A stretch of 64,000 bases of DNA from the NCBI GenBank assembly GCA_964017155.1, contig OZ024857.1, positions 26,085,396 to 26,149,395 of the forward strand. The letters run 5' to 3'. Under the pieces are notes generated by a model. The model was not told where the DNA came from, made no database searches, and saw only the letters and a program-made list of their open reading frames with translations. The stretch's first letter is position 1, and each line of letters begins with the position of its first letter. Shown here in pieces: positions 44,322 to 56,300 of the stretch. Made by a program: the position numbers and the translations under genes. The stretch comes from Oasisia sp. SBJ-2009 (taxonomy: Eukaryota; Annelida; Polychaeta; Sabellida; Siboglinidae).

Positions 44322-47300
44322 CTACAACACGATCACGTGACAGTGACAAGGTCTTTGTCTTCTCACGTTAAAGTGGAAACCGATAAAATTTTGCTAAATT
44401 AGTAACATGTATTGTCTCCATTGGCAACGTGTTATTCCATATCACAACTATTTTGTGTGTGATATATGTAATAAAATTCAAATCTATTAAATAGAGAAAG
44501 ATTATGTTGCAAATTGCATTCATTTCTCTTTGTAGTTGGGTAATTTGGGCAAGTGTCATAAGTGACACACTTCTTTATGCCCTTTTCTATTCAATAAACA
44601 GTATCCATTTATCTGTGTATACCCGTACACTTTATTAAGAATTCCCATTTTATCCTGCCATCAATGTCAACGTTTTATTTCATGACACTTACCCACCACG
44701 GCGACCCCAGACCATTGTCAGAATCATAGACTCAGTGTACAAATACTTACCCACCACGGCGACCCCCGACCATTGTCAGAATCATAGATTCAGTGTACAA
44801 ATACTGACCCAGCAAGGCGACCCCCAATCGTTGTCAGAATCATAGACTCAGTGTACAAATACTTACCCACCACGGCGACCCCCGACCATTGTCAGAATCA
44901 TAGATTCAGTGTACAAATACTGACCCAGCAAGGCGACCCCCGACCATTGTCATAATCATAGACTCAGTGTACAAATACTTACCCAGCAAGGCGACCCCCG
45001 ACCATTGTCAGAATCATAGACTCAGTTTACAAATACTTACCCAGCAAGGCGACCCCGACCATTGTCAGAATCATAGACTCAGTGTACAAATACTTACCCA
45101 GCAAGGCGACCTCCGACCATTGTCAGAATCATAGACCCAGTGTACAAATACTTACCCAGCAAGGCGACCCCCGACCATTGTCAGAATCATAGACTCAATG
45201 TACAAATACTTACCCAGCAAGGCGACCCCCGACCATTGTCAGAATCATAGACTCAGTGTACAAATACTTACCCAGCAAGGCGACCCCCGACCATTGTCAG
45301 AATCATAGACTCAGTGTACAAATACTTACCCAGCAAGGTGACCCCCGACCATTGTCAGAATCATAGACTCAGTGTACAAATACTTACCCACCACGGCGAA
45401 CCCCGACCATTGTCAGAATCATAGACTCAGTGTACAAATACTTACCCAGCAAGGCGACCCCCGACCTTTGTCAGAATCATAGACTCAGTGTACAAATACT
45501 TACCCAGCAAGGCGACCCCCGACCGTTGTCAGATTCATAGACTCAGTGTACAAATACTTACCCAGCAAGGCGATCCCCGACCGTTGTCAGAATCATAGAC
45601 TCAGTGTACAAATACTGACCCAGCAAGGCGACCCCCGACCATTGTCAGAATCATAGACTCAGTGTACAAATACTGACCCAGCAAGGCGACCCCCGACCAT
45701 TGCCAGAATCATAGACTCAGTGTACAAATACTGACCCAGCAAGGCGACCCCCGACCATTGCCAGAATGATAGACTCAGTGTACAAATACTGACCCAGCAA
45801 GGCGACCCCCGACCATTGTCAGAATGATAGACTCAGTGTACAAATACTGACCCAGCAAGGGGACCCCCGACCATTGTCAGAATCATAGACTCAGTGTACA
45901 AATACTGACCCAGCAAGGCGACCCCCGACCATTGTCAGAATCATAGACTCAGTGTACAAATACTGACCCAGCAAGGCGACCCCCGACCATTGTCAGAATC
46001 ATAGACTCAGTGTACAAATACTGACCCAGCAAGGGGACCCCCGACCATTGTCAGAATCATAGACTCAGTGTACAAATACTGACCCAGCAAGGCGACCCCC
46101 GACCATTGTCAGAATCATAGACTCAGTGTACAAATACTGACCCAGCAAGGCGACCCCCGACCATTGTCAGAATCATAGACTCAGTGTACAAATACTTACC
46201 CAGCAAGGTGACCCCCGACCATTGTCAGAATCATAGACTCAGTGTACAAATACTTACCCACCACGGCGAACCCCGACCATTGTCAGAATCATAGACTCAG
46301 TGTACAAATACTTACCCAGCAAGGCGACCCCCGACCTTTGTCAGAATCATAGACTCAGTGTACAAATACTTACCCAGCAAGGCGACCCCCGACCGTTGTC
46401 AGATTCATAGACTCAGTGTACAAATACTTACCCAGCAAGGCGATCCCCGACCGTTGTCAGAATCATAGACTCAGTGTACAAATACTGACCCAGCAAGGCG
46501 ACCCCCGACCATTGTCAGAATCATAGACTCAGTGTACAAATACTGACCCAGCAAGGCGACCCCCGACCATTGCCAGAATCATAGACTCAGTGTACAAATA
46601 CTGACCCAGCAAGGCGACCCCCGACCATTGCCAGAATGATAGACTCAGTGTACAAATACTGACCCAGCAAGGCGACCCCCGACCATTGTCAGAATGATAG
46701 ACTCAGTGTACAAATACTGACCCAGCAAGGGGACCCCCGACCATTGTCAGAATCATAGACTCAGTGTACAAATACTGACCCAGCAAGGCGACCCCCGACC
46801 ATTGTCAGAATCATAGACTCAGTGTACAAATACTGACCCAGCAAGGCGACCCCCGACCATTGTCAGAATCATAGACTCAGTGTACAAATACTGACCCAGC
46901 AAGGGGACCCCCGACCATTGTCAGAATCATAGACTCAGTGTACAAATACTGACCCAGCAAGGCGACCCCCGACCATTGTCAGAATCATAGACTCAGTGTA
47001 CAAATACTGACCCAGCAAGGCGACCCCCGACCATTGTCAGAATCATAGACTCAGTGTACAAATACTGACCCAGCAAGGCGACCCCCGACCATTGTCAGAA
47101 TCATAGACTCAGTGTACAAATACTGACCCAGCAAGGCGACCCCCGACCATTGTCAGAATCATAGACTCAGTGTACAAATACTTACCCAGCAAGGCGATCC
47201 CCGACCGTTGTCAGAATCATAGACTCAGTGTACAAATACTGACCCAGCAAGGCGACCCCCGACCATTGTCAGAATCATAGACTCAGTGTACAAATACTGA

Positions 47301-50300
47301 CCCAGCAAGGCGACCCCCGACCATTGCCAGAATGATAGACTCAGTGTACAAATACTGACCCAGCAAGGCGACCCCCGACCATTGTCAGAATGATAGACTC
47401 AGTGTACAAATACTGACCCAGCAAGGGGACCCCCGACCATTGTCAGAATCATAGACTCAGTGTACAAATACTGACCCAGCAAGGCGACCCCCGACCATTG
47501 TCAGAATCATAGACTCAGTGTACAAATACTGACCCAGCAAGGCGACCCCCGACCATTGTCAGAATCATAGACTCAGTGTACAAATACTGACCCAGCAAGG
47601 GGACCCCCGACCATTGTCAGAATCATAGACTCAATGTACAAATACTTACCCAGCAAGGCGACCCCCGACCATTGTCAGAATCATAGACTCAGTGTACAAA
47701 TACTTACCCAGCAAGGCGACCCCCGACCATTGTCAGAATCATAGACTCAGTGTACAAATACTTACCCAGCAAGGTGACCCCCGACCATTGTCAGAATCAT
47801 AGACTCAGTGTACAAATACTTACCCACCACGGCGAACCCCGACCATTGTCAGAATCATAGACTCAGTGTACAAATACTTACCCAGCAAGGCGACCCCCGA
47901 CCTTTGTCAGAATCATAGACTCAGTGTACAAATACTTACCCAGCAAGGCGACCCCCGACCGTTGTCAGATTCATAGACTCAGTGTACAAATACTTACCCA
48001 GCAAGGCGATCCCCGACCGTTGTCAGAATCATAGACTCAGTGTACAAATACTGACCCAGCAAGGCGACCCCCGACCATTGTCAGAATCATAGACTCAGTG
48101 TACAAATACTGACCCAGCAAGGCGACTCCCGACCATTGCCAGAATCATAGACTCAGTGTACAAATACTGACCCAGCAAGGCGACCCCCGACCATTGCCAG
48201 AATGATAGACTCAGTGTACAAATACTGACCCAGCAAGGCGACCCCCGACCATTGTCAGAATGATAGACTCAGTGTACAAATACTGACCCAGCAAGGGGAC
48301 CCCCGACCATTGTCAGAATCATAGACTCAGTGTACAAATACTGACCCAGCAAGGCGACCCCCGACCATTGTCAGAATCATAGACTCAGTGTACAAATACT
48401 GACCCAGCAAGGCGACCCCCGACCATTGTCAGAATCATAGACTCAGTGTACAAATACTGACCCAGCAAGGGGACCCCCGACCATTGTCAGAATCATAGAC
48501 TCAGTGTACAAATACTGACCCAGCAAGGCGACCCCCGACCATTGTCAGAATCATAGACTCAGTGTACAAATACTGACCCAGCAAGGCGACCCCCGACCAT
48601 TGTCAGAATCATAGACTCAGTGTACAAATACTGACCCAGCAAGGCGACCCCCGACCATTGTCAGAATCATAGACTCAGTGTACAAATACTGACCCAGCAA
48701 GGCGACCCCCGACCATTGTCAGAATCATAGACTCAGTGTACAAATACTTACCCAGCAAGGCGATCCCCGACCGTTGTCAGAATCATAGACTCAGTGTACA
48801 AATACTGACCCAGCAAGGCGACCCCCGACCGTTGTCAGAATCATAGACTCAGTGTACAAATACTGACCCAGCAAGGCGACCCCCGACCATTGCCAGAATG
48901 ATAGACTCAGTGTACAAATACTGACCCAGCAAGGCGACCCCCGACCATTGTCAGAATGATAGACTCAGTGTACAAATACTGACCCAGCAAGGGGACCCCC
49001 GACCATTGTCAGAATCATAGACTCAGTGTACAAATACTGACCCAGCAAGGCGACCCCCGACCATTGTCAGAATCATAGACTCAGTGTACAAATACTGACC
49101 CAGCAAGGCGACCCCCGACCATTGTCAGAATCATAGACTCAGTGTACAAATACTGACCCAGCAAGGGGACCCCCGACCATTGTCAGAATCATAGACTCAG
49201 TGTACAAATACTGACCCAGCAAGGCGACCCCCGACCATTGTCAGAATCATAGACTCAGTGTACAAATACTGACCCAGCAAGGCGACCCCCGACCATTGTC
49301 AGAATCATAGACTCAGTGTACAAATACTGACCCAGCAAGGCGACCCCCGACCATTGTCAGAATCATAGACTCAGTGTACAAATACTGACCCAGCAAGGCG
49401 ACCCCCGACCATTGTCAGAATCACAGACTCAGTGTACAAATACTGACCCAGCAAGGCGACCCCCGACCATTGTCAGAATCATAGAATCAGTGTACAAATA
49501 CTGACCCAGCAAGGCGACCCCCGACCATTGTCAGAGTCATAGACTCAGTGTACAAATACTGACCCAGCAAGGCGACCCCCGACCATTGTCAGAATCACAG
49601 ACTCAGTGTACAAATACTGACCCAGCAAGGCGACCCCCGACCATTGTCAGAATCATAGACTCAGTGTACAAATACTGACCCAGCAAGGCGACCCCCGACC
49701 ATTGTCAGAATCACAGACTCAGTGTACAAATACTGACCCAGCAAGGCGACCCCCGACCATTGTCAGAATCACAGACTCAGTGTACAAATACTGACCCAGC
49801 AAGGCGACCCCCGACCATTGTCAGAATCATAGACTCAGTGTACAAATACTGACCCAGCAAGGCGACCCCCGACCATTGCCAGAATGATAGACTCAGTGTA
49901 CAAATACTGACCCAGCAAGGCGACCCCCGACCATTGTCAGAATCATAGACTCAGTGTACAAATACTGACCCAGCAAGGCGACCCCCGACCATTGTCAGAA
50001 TCATAGACTCAGTGTACAAATACTTACCCAGCAAGGCGATCCCCGACCGTTGTCAGAATCATAGACTCAGTGTACAAATACTGACCCAGCAAGGCGACCC
50101 CCGACCATTGTCAGAATCATAGACTCAGTGTACAAATACTGACCCAGCAAGGCGACCCCCGACCATTGCCAGAATGATAGACTCAGTGTACAAATACTGA
50201 CCCAGCAAGGCGACCCCCGACCATTGTCAGAATGATAGACTCAGTGTACAAATACTGACCCAGCAAGGGGACCCCCGACCATTGTCAGAATCATAGACTC

Positions 50301-53300
50301 AGTGTACAAATACTGACCCAGCAAGGCGACCCCCGACCATTGTCAGAATCATAGACTCAGTGTACAAATACTGACCCAGCAAGGCGACCCCCGACCATTG
50401 TCAGAATCATAGACTCAGTGTACAAATACTGACCCAGCAAGGGGACCCCCGACCATTGTCAGAATCATAGACTCAGTGTACAAATACTGACCCAGCAAGG
50501 CGACCCCCGACCATTGTCAGAATCATAGACTCAGTGTACAAATACTGACCCAGCAAGGCGACCCCCGACCATTGTCAGAATCATAGACTCAGTGTACAAA
50601 TACTGACCCAGCAAGGCGACCCCCGACCATTGTCAGAATCATAGACTCAGTGTACAAATACTGACCCAGCAAGGCGACCCCCGACCATTGTCAGAATCAC
50701 AGACTCAGTGTACAAATACTGACCCAGCAAGGCGACCCCCGACCATTGTCAGAATCATAGACTCAGTGTACAAATACTTACCCAGCAAGGCGACCCCCGA
50801 CCATTGTCAGAATCATAGACTCAGTGTACAAATACTTACCCACCACGGCGAACCCCGACCATTGTCAGAATCATAGACTCAGTGTACAAATACTTACCCA
50901 GCAAGGCGACCCCCGACCTTTGTCAGAATCATAGACTCAGTGTACAAATACTTACCCAGCAAGGCGACCCCCGACCGTTGTCAGATTCATAGACTCAGTG
51001 TACAAATACTTACCCAGCAAGGCGATCCCCGACCGTTGTCAGAATCATAGACTCAGTGTACAAATACTGACCCAGCAAGGCGACCCCCGACCATTGTCAG
51101 AATCATAGACTCAGTGTACAAATACTGACCCAGCAAGGCGACCCCCGACCATTGCCAGAATCATAGACTCAGTGTACAAATACTGACCCAGCAAGGCGAC
51201 CCCTGACCATTGCCAGAATGATAGACTCAGTGTACAAATACTGACCCAGCAAGGCGACCCCCGACCATTGTCAGAATGATAGACTCAGTGTACAAATACT
51301 GACCCAGCAAGGGGACCCCCGACCATTGTCAGAATCATAGACTCAGTGTACAAATACTGACCCAGCAAGGCGACCCCCGACCATTGTCAGAATCATAGAC
51401 TCAGTGTACAAATACTGACCCAGCAAGGCGACCCCCGACCATTGTCAGAATCATAGACTCAGTGTACAAATACTGACCCAGCAAGGGGACCCCCGACCAT
51501 TGTCAGAATCATAGACTCAGTGTACAAATACTGACCCAGCAAGGCGACCCCCGACCATTGTCAGAATCATAGACTCAGTGTACAAATACTGACCCAGCAA
51601 GGCGACCCCCGACCATTGTCAGAATCATAGACTCAGTGTACAAATACTGACCCAGCAAGGCGACCCCCGACCATTGTCAGAATCATAGACTCAGTGTACA
51701 AATACTGACCCAGCAAGGCGACCCCCGACCATTGTCAGAATCATAGACTCAGTGTACAAATACTTACCCAGCAAGGCGATCCCCGACCGTTGTCAGAATC
51801 ATAGACTCAGTGTACAAATACTGACCCAGTAAGGCGACCCCCGACCATTGTCAGAATCATAGACTCAGTGTACAAATACTGACCCAGCAAGGCGACCCCC
51901 GACCATTGCCAGAATGATAGACTCAGTGTACAAATACTGACCCAGCAAGGCGACCCCCGACCATTGTCAGAATGATAGACTCAGTGTACAAATACTGACC
52001 CAGCAAGGGGACCCCCGACCATTGTCAGAATCATAGACTCAGTGTACAAATACTGACCCAGCAAGGCGACCCCCGACCATTGTCAGAATCATAGACTCAG
52101 TGTACAAATACTGACCCAGCAAGGCGACCCCCGACCATTGTCAGAATCATAGACTCAGTGTACACATACTGACCCAGCAAGGGGACCCCCGACCATTGTC
52201 AGAATCATAGACTCAGTGTACAAATACTGACCCAGCAAGGCGACCCCCGACCATTGTCAGAATCATAGACTCAGTGTACAAATACTGACCCAGCAAGGCG
52301 ACCCCCGACCATTGTCAGAATCATAGACTCAGTGTACAAATACTGACCCAGCAAGGCGACCCCCGACCATTGTCAGAATCATAGACTCAGTGTACAAATA
52401 CTGACCCAGCAAGGCGACCCCCGACCATTGTCAGAATCACAGACTCAGTGTACAAATACTGACCCAGCAAGGCGACCCCCGACCATTGTCAGAATCATAG
52501 AATCAGTGTACAAATACTGACCCAGCAAGGCGACCCCCGACCATTGTCAGAGTCATAGACTCAGTGTACAAATACTGACCCAGCAAGGCGACCCCCGACC
52601 ATTGTCAGAATCACAGACTCAGTGTACAAATACTGACCCAGCAAGGCGACCCCCGACCATTGTCAGAATCATAGACTCAGTGTACAAATACTGACCCAGC
52701 AAGGCGACCCCCGACCATTGTCAGAATCACAGACTCAGTGTACAAATACTGACCCAGCAAGGCGACCCCCGACCATTGTCAGAATCACAGACTCAGTGTA
52801 CAAATACTGACCCAGCAAGGCGACCCCCGACCATTGTCAGAATCATAGACTCAGTGTACAAATACTGACCCAGCAAGGCGACCCCCGACCATTGTCAGAA
52901 TCATAGACTCAGTGTACAAATACTGACCCAGCAAGGCGACCCCCGACCATTGTCAGAATCATAGACTCAGTGTACAAATACTGACCCAGCAAGGGGACCC
53001 CCGACCATTGTCAGAATCATAGACTCAGTGTACAAATACTGACCCAGCAAGGCGACCCCCGACCATTGTCAGAATCATAGACTCAGTGTACAAATACTGA
53101 CCCAGCAAGGCGACCCCCGACCATTGTCAGAATCATAGACTCAGTGTACAAATACTGACCCAGCAAGGCGACCCCCGACCATTGTCAGAATCATAGACTC
53201 AGTGTACAAATACTGACCCAGCAAGGCGACCCCCGACCATTGTCAGAATCATAGACTCAGTGTACAAATACTTACCCAGCAAGGCGATCCCCGACCGTTG

Positions 53301-56300
53301 TCAGAATCATAGACTCAGTGTACAAATACTGACCCAGCAAGGCGACCCCCGACCATTGTCAGAATCATAGACTCAGTGTACAAATACTGACCCAGCAAGG
53401 CGACCCCCGACCATTGCCAGAATGATAGACTCAGTGTACAAATACTGACCCAGCAAGGCGACCCCCGACCATTGTCAGAATGATAGACTCAGTGTACAAA
53501 TACTGACCCAGCAAGGGGACCCCCGACCATTGTCAGAATCATAGACTCAGTGTACAAATACTGACCCAGCAAGGCGACCCCCGACCATTGTCAGAATCAT
53601 AGACTCAGTGTACAAATACTGACCCAGCAAGGCGACCCCCGACCATTGTCAGAATCATAGACTCAGTGTACAAATACTGACCCAGCAAGGGGACCCCCGA
53701 CCATTGTCAGAATCATAGACTCAGTGTACAAATACTGACCCAGCAAGGCGACCCCCGACCATTGTCAGAATCATAGACTCAGTGTACAAATACTGACCCA
53801 GCAAGGCGACCCCCGACCATTGTCAGAATCATAGACTCAGTGTACAAATACTGACCCAGCAAGGCGACCCCCGACCATTGTCAGAATCATAGACTCAGTG
53901 TACAAATACTGACCCAGCAAGGCGACCCCCGACCATTGTCAGAATCACAGACTCAGTGTACAAATACTGACCCAGCAAGGCGACCCCCGACCATTGTCAG
54001 AATCATAGACTCAGTGTACAAATACTGACCCAGCAAGGCGACCCCCGACCATTGTCAGAGTCATAGACTCAGTGTACAAATACTGACCCAGCAAGGCGAC
54101 CCCCGACCATTGTCAGAGTCATAGACTCAGTGTACAAATACTGACCCAGCAAGGCGACCCCCGACCATTGTCAGAATCACAGACTCAGTGTACAAATACT
54201 GACCCAGCAAGGCGACCCCCGACCATTGTCAGAATCATAGACTCAGTGTACAAATACTGACCCAGCAAGGCGACCCCCGACCATTGTCAGAATCACAGAC
54301 TCAGTGTACAAATACTGACCCAGCAAGGCGACCCCCGACCATTGTCAGAATCACAGACTCAGTGTACAAATACTGACCCAGCAAGGCGACCCCCGACCAT
54401 TGTCAGAATCATAGACTCAGTGTACAAATACTGACCCAGCAAGGCGACCCCCGACCATTGTCAGAATCATAGACTCAGTGTACAAATACTGACCCAGCAA
54501 GGCGACCCCCGACCATTGTCAGAGTCATAGACTCAGTGTACAAATACTGACCCAGCAAGGCGATCCGGCCACTGTCTACGCCGTAGTCGGCGGCGTGCTT
54601 CAGGAAGAAGGTGGTCGCCGCGAGACAGTCGTCGAACGGGACGGGGAAGGGGTGCTCGGGCGCCAGACGGTAGCTGGAAGGAGCAATAAACTCAAACTCC
54701 ATGATCTCAATTCTTCCCCATCACTGAGGGCATTACCATTCACTACGGACAACATCAATTACTCCGGATTGACCATTTATTGCGGACAACATAAGTTACT
54801 GCAGATTGACCATTTACTGCGGACGAGTTACTGGGATTGACCATTTACTGTGGACATCATAAGTTACTTCGGATTCACCGCTTATTGTTATTATATGTTA
54901 CACGAAACACTCGTCACTGCCAGTCGACTATACTAACACCCGACTTAGCAGGAAATCTATAAAGCATCTGCAGTAAATTATGATACCCTACGAAACTTAT
55001 GCAGTAAACAATGCACTCGTAGTAACTTGTGATGTCTGCAGTGAATTACGAATCCACCACAAGTTACTACAAGTGCATTGTTTACTGAATCAGTTTCGTA
55101 GGGTATCATAATTTACTGCAGATGCTTCATAGGTTTCCTGCGGAGTCGAGTGTTAGTACAGTCGACCGGCACTGACGAGTGTTTCGTGTTAACTGGCAAT
55201 AATGAGTGTTACGTGCAAGTAAGTGTTCTTACTCGACGGAGACAACGACAACACCGAGACGTCGCGCGAACATGGTTGCCCGCTGGTCGACCGTGTCTGC
55301 AACATATACATATACGACATATACTGAATTCTAGACAGGTGCAATAGATGCATTACCACGCTCAGCTCAGTACATTAATACACACATCCTGTTTCACTTT
55401 ACAAATGAATAACATATTAGACATCTAGATGCCGATAATTTGGGTGGTGGAATAAAAAGGATTTCTGTGACTTCTACAGTTGCACTGTGCACACTGACGC
55501 AATTGGCCTTAACGAGCCTTTGGACGAAAACTTAAAAATACCCAAACAATGATAACACGGTCAACAGAACAGAATGGGCATTGTTGTGTTGAGTGGAATC
55601 CCACGTCAGTGTGGCAGAGAAATAGAGGATGACGCCATGACTCACCCACGCTACCAAATACCCAGCCTCCTCCGTGGATGAGGATGACGGCCGGCACCAG
55701 CCCCTCTCTCCTGTCCGGCCCGTACACGCGCACTGACACGCCGTCAAACGTCTCGTTCGACACCTGTCAATCAAACACACGATTTATCTGACACCTGTCA
55801 ATCAAAGGGTGTACATTTAAAAATGGTCTATGCCGTCATGTTCTAATAACAACGGATAATTGTAGGCGGATCCAGGACTCACGTGGAGGGCAGTTGAATG
55901 TAGTGTTACTTATGTGGAGAGAAGCCGTTACGTGAGAACGGCTGAGATTACAGCTTCGCTTACACATGCTCCGTGTGGTGGCAGCACTATTGAGCCACTC
56001 GCATCCTAACTTGAAATAAAAATTAAATAAAGATGCCCTTTCTATCAGACAATACTATCATTATTATAAAAGTACCAAAATTAAGCTTACACTGAAATGT
56101 CACACAAAAACACAGAAATGAAAAGTTTTTGTTTTTAGTTTTAATCTCATTTTTATTCTGTTTGTACTTTTATTTTATGTACAGATGTTGTATCATTTAG
56201 TTTCATTACCAAAAGTGTGCATGCTATACAAACATTGAGTATTACATTAAACACGTAAACCTGTGATTTAATCCAAAACAGTGCTGCCGTCTGACGATTT

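Noticed and set aside
44690..54551. CRISPR-like array
   Set aside because: Units are directly adjacent with no unique spacers, and the host is an animal; it is a satellite.
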